Notes: a model not told the origin generated them from the letters alone. A stretch of 64,000 nucleotides of DNA from Bacillota bacterium (GCA_023460035.1 JAEWRN010000018.1:62001-126000), one strand, 5' to 3'; counted from the first letter of the stretch, positions 52,656 through 61,178 are shown. A program made the numbers and translations.

Positions 52656-54782
52656 ATGCCAAGAGACGTTTCTCTGGAAATGACCAGAAACATCGGCATA
52701 ATGGCGCACATTGACGCGGGTAAGACCACAACCACAGAGCGTATTCTGTTCTATACCGGCATCAACCACAAAATCGGTGAGGTGCACGATGGTGCCGCGA
52801 CGATGGACTGGATGGCGCAGGAGCAGGAGCGTGGCATCACGATCACTTCGGCTGCCACCACCTGTTACTGGAGTCATACCGAGCTGTTGGCCGATCCCAA
52901 AAAGGCTCTCGCCAATCGCCATCGCATCAACATCATCGACACCCCGGGCCACGTGGATTTCACGGTCGAGGTCGAGCGCTCGCTGCGCGTTCTCGACGGT
53001 TCGGTCACTGTCATGTGCGCGAAGGGCGGCGTTGAGCCGCAGTCCGAAACCGTATGGCATCAGGCAGACAAATACCACGTACCCCGTATGGTTTATGTCA
53101 ACAAAATGGACATCATGGGTGCAAACTTCTACCATGTTCTTGACATGATCAAGGACCGGTTGAAGGCCAATGCAGTCCCCATTCAGCTGCCCATCGGCGC
53201 TGAGGAGGATTTCCGCGGCATCATCGACCTGATTGATATGAAGGCCGATGTGTATTATGACGATTTGGGCAAAGACATTCGTGAGGAAGAAATCCCTGAC
53301 GACATGAAAGAAAAGGCCCAGCAGTACCATGATGCTTTGATCGAGGCTGTCGCCGAAAATGACGAAGCCCTGATGGAAAAGTATCTGGAGGGTGTTGAGC
53401 TCACCAAAGAAGAAGTGAAAGCAGCACTGCGCAAAGAGACCATCGCGAACACCATCGTGCCGGTCGTCTGCGGTACGTCCTACAAGAACAAGGGCGTGCA
53501 GAAGCTACTTGACGCTATCGTCGATTACATGCCCGCCCCGACCGATGTCCCCGATATCAAGGGTGTCAACCCCGATACCGAAGAAGAAGAAAGCCGCCCC
53601 TCAAGCGATGACGCGCCGTTTGCAGCGCTTGCGTTTAAAATCGCGACCGACCCGTTTGTTGGTAAGCTGTGCTTCTTCCGCGTATATTCCGGCGTCATCA
53701 AGGCCGGTACGACTGTGTACAACTCGGTGAAAGACAACAACGAGCGCATGGGCCGTATTCTGCAGATGCACGCAAACCATCGCCAGGACATTGAAGTGTG
53801 CTACGCGGGCGATATTGCCGCTGCGGTTGGTCTGAAAAACACCACCACCGGCGACACGCTGTGCGATGAAAAGGCACCGATCGTTCTGGAGAGCATGGAC
53901 TTTCCCGAACCGGTTATCCGTGTGGCTATCGAGCCCAAAACGAAAGCCGGCCAGGAGAAAATGGGTATTGCACTGTCGAAACTGGCAGAAGAAGACCCGA
54001 CTTTCCGTACCTATACCGATGAAGAGACCGGGCAAACCATCATTGCCGGTATGGGCGAATTGCACCTCGAGATCATTGTTGACCGTTTGCTGCGCGAGTT
54101 TAAGGTAGAAGCCAACGTGGGCAAGCCCCAGGTTGCTTACCGCGAAACCGTGCGCCGTCTGGTCGAGCAGGACACCAAGTATGCCCGTCAGTCCGGTGGT
54201 AAAGGCCAGTACGGTCATGTTAAGATCAAAGTCGAGCCGAATGAGTCCGGCAAGGGCTACGAGTTCATCAACGCAGTTGTTGGCGGCTCGATCCCGAAGG
54301 AATACATCGGCCCGGTCGATCAGGGCATTCAGGGCGCTATGCAGGCAGGTGTGCTTGCCGGCTACCCCGTCGTTGACGTAAAAGTCACCCTGTTCGACGG
54401 TTCGTATCACGAGGTCGACTCCTCTGAAATGGCATTTAAGATCGCCGGTTCAATGGCGTTCAAAGAGGCCATGCGCAAGGCTGACCCGGTTATTCTGGAG
54501 CCCATCATGAAAGTTTCGGTCAACGTGCCGGACGATTACATGGGCGATGTCATTGGCGACCTCAACGCGCGCCGTGGCCAGATCCAGGGTACCGAGAGCC
54601 GCAGCGGCGCACAGCAGATCGATGCATTCGTGCCGCTGTCCAGCATGTTTGGTTATGCAACCGACCTGCGCAGCAAAACGCAGGGTCGCGGACAGTACTC
54701 CATGGAGCCCAGCCACTATGTTGAGGTGCCCAAGAGCATTGCCGAAACCATCATGGCAGGCCGTGCCAAAAAAGAGGGCTAA
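52656..54782 (+). CDS. fusA: Elongation factor G
   Basis: A 708-residue translocase. The GTPase motifs are AHIDAGKTTTTERI (G1), DTPGHVDF (G3) and NKMDIMGA (G4), followed by domains II to V ending LRSKTQGRGQYSMEPSHYVEVP. It moves tRNA and mRNA through the ribosome using GTP. The length is full. TTAGGAGG stands before the ATG. It lies 100 bases after rpsG. Confidence 0.99.
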   Translation: MPRDVSLEMTRNIGIMAHIDAGKTTTTERILFYTGINHKIGEVHDGAATMDWMAQEQERGITITSAATTCYWSHTELLADPKKALANRHRINIIDTPGHVDFTVEVERSLRVLDGSVTVMCAKGGVEPQSETVWHQADKYHVPRMVYVNKMDIMGANFYHVLDMIKDRLKANAVPIQLPIGAEEDFRGIIDLIDMKADVYYDDLGKDIREEEIPDDMKEKAQQYHDALIEAVAENDEALMEKYLEGVELTKEEVKAALRKETIANTIVPVVCGTSYKNKGVQKLLDAIVDYMPAPTDVPDIKGVNPDTEEEESRPSSDDAPFAALAFKIATDPFVGKLCFFRVYSGVIKAGTTVYNSVKDNNERMGRILQMHANHRQDIEVCYAGDIAAAVGLKNTTTGDTLCDEKAPIVLESMDFPEPVIRVAIEPKTKAGQEKMGIALSKLAEEDPTFRTYTDEETGQTIIAGMGELHLEIIVDRLLREFKVEANVGKPQVAYRETVRRLVEQDTKYARQSGGKGQYGHVKIKVEPNESGKGYEFINAVVGGSIPKEYIGPVDQGIQGAMQAGVLAGYPVVDVKVTLFDGSYHEVDSSEMAFKIAGSMAFKEAMRKADPVILEPIMKVSVNVPDDYMGDVIGDLNARRGQIQGTESRSGAQQIDAFVPLSSMFGYATDLRSKTQGRGQYSMEPSHYVEVPKSIAETIMAGRAKKEG

Positions 54783-54880
54783 AAGCTTTCTTTTCGCAGT
54801 TGGTTTTACTTGATTTTTAAGGTCTTAATTGTTAAAATAAGGCCAAGTTATCATTTTCTGCATTTAAGGAGGATATTACA

Positions 54881-56083
54881 ATGGGTAAGGCAAAATTTGA
54901 CCGTACTAAGCCGCATGTAAACATCGGCACCATTGGTCACGTTGACCACGGCAAGACCACTTTGACCGCTGCTATCACCAAGGTTCTCGCCATGAAGGGT
55001 GAGGCTGAGTTTGTTGACTACAGCAACATCGATAAGGCACCGGAAGAGCGCGAGCGCGGTATCACCATCAACACCTCGCACGTTGAGTACCAGACCGAGA
55101 GCCGTCACTATGCCCACGTTGACTGCCCGGGCCATGCTGACTACGTAAAGAACATGATCACCGGCGCTGCGCAGATGGACGGCGCGATTCTGGTTGTTTC
55201 GGCCGCTGACGGCCCGATGCCCCAGACCCGCGAGCACATCCTGCTTTCCCGCCAGGTTGGCGTGCCCTACATCGTTGTTTTCATGAACAAAGTCGACCAG
55301 GTCGACGACCCCGAGCTGCTTGAGCTCGTAGAGATGGAGATTCGTGACCTGCTGAGCAGCTACGATTTCCCCGGTGACGATACCCCCATCGTGAAGGGTT
55401 CGGCACTGAAGGCTCTCGAGAGCACCTCGACCGACCCGGATGCGCCCGAGTACAAGTGCATCCTTGAGCTGATGGACGCTGTTGACAGCTACATCCCGAC
55501 CCCGGACCGTGCTGCTGACCAGCCCTTCCTGATGCCGGTCGAGGACGTGTTCACCATCACTGGCCGTGGCACCGTTGCCACCGGCCGTGTGGAGCGTGGC
55601 ACCGTTAAGGTTGGCGAGGAAGTTGAAATCGTCGGCCTGCAGGACGAGAAGCGCAAAACCACCGTTACCGGCCTTGAGATGTTCCGCAAATTGCTGGACT
55701 TTGCACAGGCTGGCGATAACGTGGGCGCTCTGCTGCGTGGTATTCAGCGCAACGAGATCGAGCGCGGCCAGGTTCTGTCCAAGCCGGGCAGCATCCACCC
55801 GCACACGAAGTTTGAAGGCCAGGTTTACATCCTGAAAAAGGATGAAGGCGGCCGTCACACCCCGTTCTTCAACAACTATCGCCCGCAGTTCTACTTCCGC
55901 ACCACCGACGTTACCGGCGTTATCACCCTGCCGGAGGGCGTTGAGATGTGCATGCCTGGCGACAACGTGACCATCGGTGTTGAGCTGATCACCCCGATCG
56001 CCATCGAGCCGGGCCTCCGCTTCGCTATCCGCGAGGGCGGCCGCACTGTTGGTTCGGGCGTTGTTTCGAAGATCGACGCATAA
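54881..56083 (+). CDS. tuf: Elongation factor Tu
   Basis: A 400-residue protein with GTPase motifs GHVDHGKTTLTAAI, DCPGHADYVKNM and NKVDQVDD, followed by domains II and III ending EGGRTVGSGVVSKIDA. It carries aminoacyl-tRNA to the ribosome. Codon use is strongly biased and GC-rich, as expected for the most abundant protein. A strong terminator follows, closing the operon. Confidence 0.99.
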   Translation: MGKAKFDRTKPHVNIGTIGHVDHGKTTLTAAITKVLAMKGEAEFVDYSNIDKAPEERERGITINTSHVEYQTESRHYAHVDCPGHADYVKNMITGAAQMDGAILVVSAADGPMPQTREHILLSRQVGVPYIVVFMNKVDQVDDPELLELVEMEIRDLLSSYDFPGDDTPIVKGSALKALESTSTDPDAPEYKCILELMDAVDSYIPTPDRAADQPFLMPVEDVFTITGRGTVATGRVERGTVKVGEEVEIVGLQDEKRKTTVTGLEMFRKLLDFAQAGDNVGALLRGIQRNEIERGQVLSKPGSIHPHTKFEGQVYILKKDEGGRHTPFFNNYRPQFYFRTTDVTGVITLPEGVEMCMPGDNVTIGVELITPIAIEPGLRFAIREGGRTVGSGVVSKIDA

Positions 56084-56091
56084 GAAACCTT

Positions 56092-56124
56092 AAAAGAAGC
56101 CTGCTTTTGCAGGCTTCTTTTTTT
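56092..56124 (+). terminator. Terminator after tuf
   Basis: A 13-bp stem (AAAAGAAGCCTGC / GCAGGCTTCTTTT) followed by TTTT. Confidence 0.92.
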
Positions 56125-56125
56125 G

Positions 56126-56409
56126 CGCATTTTTAATAGCTCTTTGCAAAAAAGCTGCTATTCGGCGGCACAAAAGCCGCACAAAGGCAGCGCGGGTGGG
56201 CAACCTGTCTTGTTTAGATGCCCGGTGCCTTTTGCGTAGTTTTGTGGCGGTTAAGCAGCCGCGCCCACAAAGGAGAGAACCGTATTATTTTTTAATACAG
56301 GGTGACTTTTAAGAAAGACAGTTTACCCAAAGTAAAAGCAGGTGGGCTGGCTTTTACTTTGGGACCTTTATAAGGGAAAATAAAAATACGGATGAAAATA
56401 AAAAATGGC
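56126..56409. other. Gene-free interval with several strong inverted repeats
   Basis: No credible ORF. Visible structures are GCGGC/GCCGC (about 56163-56178), nested GGCA and GGGCA pairs (about 56180-56237), TTTGTGG...CCACAAA (about 56242-56274), GTATTA/TAATAC (about 56283-56298), and a perfect 14-bp repeat CCCAAAGTAAAAGC / GCTTTTACTTTGGG (about 56325-56363). None has a T-tract that makes it a clear terminator. It may be a long tuf 3' UTR or an undescribed structured RNA. Confidence 0.5.
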
Positions 56410-56438
56410 TTGACATAACGAACAGAGGTTGCTATAAT
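56410..56438 (+). promoter_or_regulatory. Perfect consensus promoter in the gap after tuf
   Basis: TTGACA (56410-56415), a 17-bp spacer and TATAAT (56433-56438). The predicted start is 56445. No protein gene follows for 650 bases, which points to a non-coding transcript. Confidence 0.9.
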
Positions 56439-56444
56439 AATATC

Positions 56445-56578
56445 AGTTAGATAAAACTAACTTAACACTTCTTGCAGATACTTCGTTTGAGTACTACTTC
56501 CTCCCTTGTCTTATCTTGAATTAGGCCATGGTTCAAGATGCACCGCCGTACCGGGATTCCGGTGCGGCGGTTTTACTT
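56445..56578 (+). ncRNA. Candidate small regulatory RNA, about 134 nt
   Basis: From the predicted start the transcript forms a 5' hairpin AGTTAG-ATAAAA-CTAACT (56445-56462). A mostly open segment follows, with a small TACTT/GAGTA hairpin and a CU-rich stretch containing CCTCCC (56500-56505). Next are an 8-bp hairpin ATCTTGAA/TTCAAGAT (56513-56539) and a 13-bp terminator stem (56542-56554 / 56559-56571, loop GATT) ending TTTTAC. There is no ORF. The exposed CCUCCC is complementary to Shine-Dalgarno GGGAGG, as in RsaE-like and csRNA-type regulators of Gram-positives. Its targets are unknown and a known RNA family I do not recall is possible. Confidence 0.75.
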
Positions 56579-56622
56579 TGTAAAGGGTGAAATGCCGCCA
56601 CAAAAGCAAACAGTCAAATGGG

Positions 56623-56820
56623 CCCCAAAATACAAATACAGGCTTTTGCCACCCCGTAAGTGGGCGGATTAAAAACTTAGCATACGGCAAGGGCGCGCAA
56701 AGCACGGGCGACGCGGCACCGGTAGGGTGCGCGGTCATGTTACCTGTTAATGTGATATTTGTATTTTCTAATACCCGATGTAATTTTTGAAAAGCAGCAG
56801 GGTGCTTGCTGCCTTTTTTA
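56623..56820. other. Second structured element closed by a 12-bp stem, ending in a terminator
   Basis: AAAATACAAATA (about 56625-56636) is the perfect complement of TATTTGTATTTT (about 56755-56766) across 118 bases of GC-rich sequence with several possible helices. A terminator hairpin GCAGCA/TGCTGC with six T (56793-56820) follows. This could be read on the + strand as an extension of the small RNA or as a separate RNA. No ORF is convincing on either strand, and 56821-57040 shows nothing I can name. Confidence 0.5.
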
Positions 56821-57038
56821 GCTGGCAACCCTTACAGATAAAAAATTGAAATAACAGCGTTTACCCCTGCCCTGTGGCAGCGGCAGCCGGGCGCAGGCAG
56901 CAGGGGGGTGTGGGTAAGGTGCTTGCACAGGGGTGAGGAGGACATCAGTGTTTTGTTGTGGTGAGACAGATATGGGTACGCGCCCCCAAGGCACGTAAAA
57001 CGGCCTTAAAGGGCTTTGCAGGGGCCTAGCAGCTAAGC

Positions 57039-57068
57039 TTGACACTGCTGGGGTTTACGGGTTAAACT
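57039..57068 (+). promoter_or_regulatory. Possible promoter of the 85-residue protein gene
   Basis: TTGACA (57039-57044) followed after 17-18 bp by TTAAAC/TAAACT. The -10 is poor. Confidence 0.45.
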
Positions 57069-57090
57069 AAGCGGTAAAGGGGGCACTGCT

Positions 57091-57348
57091 ATGCTTCATT
57101 ACTTTAACCGTGAAGAACTATACTGCGGTACATCCGCTGAAAAGTTTGATGTGATCTGCGCCGCGCTGGACGATGAAAAAATGGAGTACACGACGAAAAT
57201 TGTGAACGGCTCATTTGGCTTTTCTGCCGGGCGCACGCGGTCTACCACCAACTTGTCCGGCGGGCGGTTATTCTATATTTATGTTTCTAAAAAACAAATA
57301 GAAGAAGCGGCTTTTTTGATGAACCGTGCGGTGCGCCGGGAAACCTGA
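57091..57348 (+). CDS. Small protein of unknown function
   Basis: An 85-residue soluble protein, MLHYFNREELYCGTSAEKFDVICAALDDEKMEYTTKI to VSKKQIEEAAFLMNRAVRRET. The helix-then-strand start and KKQIEEAAFLM end are like the DUF2007-type ferredoxin-fold small proteins, a weak match. AAGGGGGC is seven bases before the ATG, and a terminator follows. No partner is evident. Confidence 0.7.
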   Translation: MLHYFNREELYCGTSAEKFDVICAALDDEKMEYTTKIVNGSFGFSAGRTRSTTNLSGGRLFYIYVSKKQIEEAAFLMNRAVRRET

Positions 57349-57361
57349 GTTGCCAAAAATA

Positions 57362-57393
57362 AAAAGCGTACAGGGCAGCCCCTGTACGCTTTT
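57362..57393. terminator. Bidirectional terminator
   Basis: A 14-bp stem AAAAGCGTACAGGG / CCCTGTACGCTTTT between the small protein gene and the convergent rhomboid-like gene. Confidence 0.85.
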
Positions 57394-57421
57394 AACAGTG
57401 TATAAACAGATTTATCCGGTG

Positions 57422-58072
57422 CTAATTCCGCCACTGGCGGCGCCACTCTTCACGTTGTTTGCGGTATTTAAAATTTTCCCGCAGCCGGCGCCAGACACCA
57501 GGCCCGAAGAACAGCAAAAAGTTAATCAGCGAAGCAATGATGACGGCACGGGTGGACCAAGTGCCAAACAACAGCTGAAAGGCAAATAACACGGCGTCAA
57601 CCAATGCCAGCCATTTAACTTTAATGGGAATTAAAAAGAACAGCAATACCTGCATGTCAGGGAAAATGGCGGCAAAGGCAAAAAACAGCGAGAGGTTTAA
57701 ATAGCTGTTGGTTGCACCACCGGCAATAAAACCGGCGATGATAGTGCCAATGATACCAACCAGATAATAGACATTAAAGCGGAAGCTGCCCCACTGGTTT
57801 TCAAGGCTGTTGCCAATAAAGTAATAAAAATAAAGCGAGAATAAAATAAAAATAAGGCTGGTTTCAGGCGGCAAAAATAAAAAGGTGAAAACCCGCCATA
57901 CCTGGCCCTGCGCAATTAAGGCGGGGCTGAAATACAGGTAAGACAACAGGTTGACCTGCGGGAACAACAGGTTGCAGCAAAATACCAGCGTCATACCGAT
58001 GACGATAATGCGCATCAGGCCGGGAATAGCGAACCTGCCGAATTTACGTTCCAATTTGTCGAGCCAGTTCAT
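57422..58072 (-). CDS. Rhomboid-like membrane protein without catalytic residues
   Basis: A 216-residue protein with about six membrane helices. The opening QGQVWRVFTFLFLPP after helix 1, and the helix pattern, match rhomboid/derlin-like proteins. The serine protease motif GxSG is not present (the position reads FIAGGATNSYLN) and no late-helix catalytic histidine is seen, so it is probably a pseudoprotease. Its C-terminus is strongly basic (RRLRENFKYRKQREEWRRQWRN). The ATG at 58072 follows AGAGGT. Function unknown; derlin-type handling of membrane proteins is a guess. Confidence 0.8.
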   Translation of the reverse strand: MNWLDKLERKFGRFAIPGLMRIIVIGMTLVFCCNLLFPQVNLLSYLYFSPALIAQGQVWRVFTFLFLPPETSLIFILFSLYFYYFIGNSLENQWGSFRFNVYYLVGIIGTIIAGFIAGGATNSYLNLSLFFAFAAIFPDMQVLLFFLIPIKVKWLALVDAVLFAFQLLFGTWSTRAVIIASLINFLLFFGPGVWRRLRENFKYRKQREEWRRQWRN

Positions 58073-58192
58073 CAGTGTACCTCTTTTCCATAGCAATACC
58101 AAAAGCGTGGCATGTACTTACTATTTTAACAAAACCACAACGGAAAGCAAGTAAAACGCCGATGAATATTTTGTAAATAAACAAAAACAAAA

Positions 58193-58223
58193 AAGGCAGC
58201 GCCCTTAACGGCACTACCTTTTA
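58193..58223 (-). terminator. Terminator after the HPr-like gene
   Basis: On the minus strand AAGGTAGTGCC pairs with GGGCGCTGCCTT and is followed by TTTTTGTTTTTG. Confidence 0.75.
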
Positions 58224-58256
58224 GTTTGTCGGGTCACTGACCCGGTTAAAAGCCTG

Positions 58257-58478
58257 TCAGTTGAGCAATGCCTTGGCTACATGCTCCAGTTCAGACTTGT
58301 TTTCGCTTACCAGACGAACCGGCTTTGTATAGTCAAGGCGCATCAGGCCAAGGATGCTCTTTGCATCCGCAATCGCGCCTGCCTCATCATGTACGCCGAT
58401 ATCGTCGGTGCAATGACTTGCCGCCTGAACAATCTTTTTGACCTGCGACAGGTTTTTGACGTTGATTTGCTTTACCAT
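58257..58478 (-). CDS. HPr-like protein lacking the phosphorylatable histidine
   Basis: A 73-residue protein. DAKSILGLMRLDYTKPVRLV matches the HPr Ser46 region, with the serine present. The His15 motif (GLHARPA) of the phosphotransferase carrier is absent; the N-terminus is VKQINVKNLSQVKKIVQAAS. It cannot relay PTS phosphate. Like Crh in Bacillus it could be read by HPr kinase and work with CcpA in carbon control, or may have taken another role. Single gene with its own terminator. Confidence 0.85.
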   Translation of the reverse strand: MVKQINVKNLSQVKKIVQAASHCTDDIGVHDEAGAIADAKSILGLMRLDYTKPVRLVSENKSELEHVAKALLN

Positions 58479-58739
58479 AATGCATCTACCTTTCTATTAG
58501 TTCCATGCAGTGAGCCGTTTCTCGACTGCACCGTCATTATAACACAAAAAACAACGATTGTCTTGTACAAAACGCCTAAAACCAAGTAAAATACAAGGAA
58601 TTCTGCTGATTAAACAGAATACACAAATATCAACACAATTGATTGTGCAAAAACACAACAAAAAGCCGCCGCCTAATAAAGAGAGCGGTGGCGTTTATCA
58701 ACCTAACCATACAGGGTAAAGCACATATAAGCGCTGCGC

Positions 58740-59813
58740 TTAATCTTCCCACGGGTCTTTTTCTGGTTTCATGTAAATTTCTTCGGCAGAGGTTTGTGCC
58801 GTTGTTACAGAGGTTAAGGGGTCTGGTGTAACAGTTATGGTCGCGTTTTGTGTTGTACTGGCATTAGAATAGGGCTGAATCGTTGCGGCCACGTTTTGCA
58901 ATGTGTTCACCTCGCTGTAACCGGTTTGGATAATCAGGCGCCAGCTAATCCAGATACCCAGTAGTAAAAAGAGAAATTCCATCCCCATACTTTCTACAAT
59001 ATCAGAGAAAGTATAAATTTGAAAATAGAATGCAGCCGTAGCAAAAATGTTGGGATAAATTCCGTATGCGTCAACTATTGCAAAATAAAAAATTACCTGT
59101 TCTAACACAAACAATTGAACAAAGGACACAACAATGGTAATAACGGTTACAAGACGGTTCATTTTGCCGTGTGCCAGCTTATAGCCCAAATAGGCCCCAA
59201 GCGGAATTAGCGCAAATAACATTGCGAAAACGCGGTTACCAAACCAAATGCTTAGAAACGAGGGGATAGCCCCTAAAAACGAACCGACCAGCGCACCCAA
59301 TATGCCAGTGAAATAGCTGCCGTGCTCAATTTTATTTTGGGCGGTTTCAACGCCGGCAGAAAGAGCAGGCTCCACACAACTTTGGTGGGCGGGCCGGTAA
59401 AAGCCTTTCCAGTTTAATAAAACATCACAGTTCTGCCCGCCGCATAAGGGGCATTGCGATACGCTGCCCAGCCCATTGCTGCGCAGCAACTCGACGGTTT
59501 TAAATAAAACGGCATCAAACGCCACGACGGTTGCCCAAGCTTTGGGGAAAGAAAGGCTCACGCCGGTTTCCGCCGTTTCACTGACCAAAACACGAAAAGG
59601 GTGCACTGCACGGCTTAACTCTTTGATTAGTTCTTTGCCGGGTTTGCCGGTAAGCAAAAGCCAAACAGTGAAACCACGTGCCGTCACCCTACTGCCGGAT
59701 TGGCGGTTGTAACTTAACCGAAAGGGAAACGTTTCATAAATGCCAAATGCATCGTCTTGCACTTGGTGCAGTTGCTTTGCTTGCGCAAATTCAGTAAATT
59801 CCTTAAAATTCAT
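58740..59813 (-). CDS. Zinc-finger membrane protein ending in KDPWED, paralogue A
   Basis: A 357-residue protein. Residues about 1-125 form a cytoplasmic mixed alpha/beta domain. A putative zinc site follows, CPLCGGQNCD with HQSCVE about 25 residues later. Four to five membrane helices (about 165-315) end in a Ser/Thr-rich tail and the C-terminal KDPWED. ATG 59813 follows GGTGAGGTAG. The next gene has the same plan. I know no name for the family. The shared DPW C-terminus suggests a docking peptide. Confidence 0.8.
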   Translation of the reverse strand: MNFKEFTEFAQAKQLHQVQDDAFGIYETFPFRLSYNRQSGSRVTARGFTVWLLLTGKPGKELIKELSRAVHPFRVLVSETAETGVSLSFPKAWATVVAFDAVLFKTVELLRSNGLGSVSQCPLCGGQNCDVLLNWKGFYRPAHQSCVEPALSAGVETAQNKIEHGSYFTGILGALVGSFLGAIPSFLSIWFGNRVFAMLFALIPLGAYLGYKLAHGKMNRLVTVITIVVSFVQLFVLEQVIFYFAIVDAYGIYPNIFATAAFYFQIYTFSDIVESMGMEFLFLLLGIWISWRLIIQTGYSEVNTLQNVAATIQPYSNASTTQNATITVTPDPLTSVTTAQTSAEEIYMKPEKDPWED

Positions 59814-59952
59814 GTTTGCTACCTCACCTATCACCAGAAATTCTACCATAATATTGCATAACAATTTTATTATAATCTATATAAGAAGTCACGGCAAGGC
59901 TAATTATTCAGAAAATAAAGAAGTATGTGAAACTGTTCAAGGCAAAACACCG

Positions 59953-61023
59953 CTATCTGTCCCAGGGGTCTTTTCCAGCAAAGTGCGATGTCGTGAAGGT
60001 GGGGGTATGCTCTATATCAGCGAGCGTTATGGGGGCGGGGGCAGGGGTATTTGTGCCTGTGCCGGTACCCGTATGGTAAGGGAATATGGTGGAAAGAGAA
60101 TCATCCAATGCTTTGATATGCGGAGCGCCGCTATTTGCCAACATGGCAAAGCTGATGAGAATACCGATTGGCATAAACGCAAGCGAAAGCCACATTGCAT
60201 TTAGCATGGGTAAAAACGCCCCCTGTTGAAACGACAGCGGAATCGTGACAAAAATACTGGGGTAGAGATTGTAATGGTTGACCACAATATGATAAAAGCT
60301 GGTTTCAATGATTACGAAAACCTGTAACAGTGACAACAGTACCGGAATGGCAATGCTGCTGCGGTTCAGCCTCCCATGGGCAAACTGGTAACCTTTATAA
60401 GAAATAATTGGTATCAGTGCCAGTAACCACCCGGATACAGAGCCGGTTGCCCAAACGAAAAGAAGCGACGGCAATACGGCGATAAAGGAGCCAATCAAAC
60501 CACCCAGAAAGCCCGTAACATAGCTGCCGTTCAGGTCGTTTTTTTCTATTACATTTTTTTGGCTTTGCACCGCGTGCTCTACGCAAGTACGGTGCGCAGG
60601 CAGGTAGGTAGACTGCCACGCTACAGCAACGTCGCAATCCTTTGCGTGGCAAAAAGGGCAGGCTGTGGGCGGCGTTAATTGGCGCTCGGTCAGAAAGTCA
60701 AGCATCTGGTGCAAAACGGGGTAAAAATCGTCAGGGGCACTTTTATCGCTAAACCAAATTTGAAGTTCCCGCCCCCGCAACAGATAGACTCTTAAAAAAA
60801 GCGCTTTGCATTTTTTTTGTATCTGCCTTAAAAGGGGCTTGTTGATATTTTTTGAAACCGAAAGCAGCACCCTTACACCAACGGGGCGCCCGTTGTTTGC
60901 GTTAGCACCCCTGCCCATGCAGGCAAACAGTAAAGGCCACCCGCGGTAAACGCCGAAAGCAAACCCTTCAGAAATTTGAAAACGCTGTTCCTGTGCTAAT
61001 TGATAAAATGTCTCTTGCTGCAT
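59953..61023 (-). CDS. Zinc-finger membrane protein ending in KDPWDR, paralogue B
   Basis: A 356-residue protein with the same order as the gene downstream: N-terminal domain (about 1-120), CPFCHAKDCD with HRTCVE, four to five membrane helices with GSYVTGFLGGLIGSFIAVLPSLLF and GYQFAHGRLNR matching the paralogue's GSYFTGILGALVGSFLGAIPSFLS and GYKLAHGKMNR. The Thr/Pro-rich tail ends KDPWDR. ATG 61023 lies after AGGGGTG. Identity is highest around the zinc site and first helices. The 139-base gap to paralogue A holds no clear terminator, so they may be cotranscribed. Confidence 0.8.
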   Translation of the reverse strand: MQQETFYQLAQEQRFQISEGFAFGVYRGWPLLFACMGRGANANNGRPVGVRVLLSVSKNINKPLLRQIQKKCKALFLRVYLLRGRELQIWFSDKSAPDDFYPVLHQMLDFLTERQLTPPTACPFCHAKDCDVAVAWQSTYLPAHRTCVEHAVQSQKNVIEKNDLNGSYVTGFLGGLIGSFIAVLPSLLFVWATGSVSGWLLALIPIISYKGYQFAHGRLNRSSIAIPVLLSLLQVFVIIETSFYHIVVNHYNLYPSIFVTIPLSFQQGAFLPMLNAMWLSLAFMPIGILISFAMLANSGAPHIKALDDSLSTIFPYHTGTGTGTNTPAPAPITLADIEHTPTFTTSHFAGKDPWDR

Positions 61024-61178
61024 GCCGCACACCCCTATAAAATTATATGATGTAAAAATTTCACAATATCCTTGTCATTATATGCCATACAAATTGCCTT
61101 AGCAAGCAGCATTCCTTTGAAGACAGAATAAAATCAACAAAGTAAAGCAAAAATAAGGTAAATTACATTTTTTATGAC

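Noticed and set aside
56680..56760. Resemblance to a c-di-GMP-I (GEMM) riboswitch: GCAAAGC, then CCGGTAGG, then TTACC
   Set aside because: The first hairpin with its tetraloop is missing, spacing does not fit, and no gene follows before a terminator. Kept only as something a covariance search should test.
56511..56828. A 105-codon open frame on the minus strand over the structured gap
   Set aside because: It has no Shine-Dalgarno, odd composition, and runs antisense through two terminator hairpins and the small RNA candidate.
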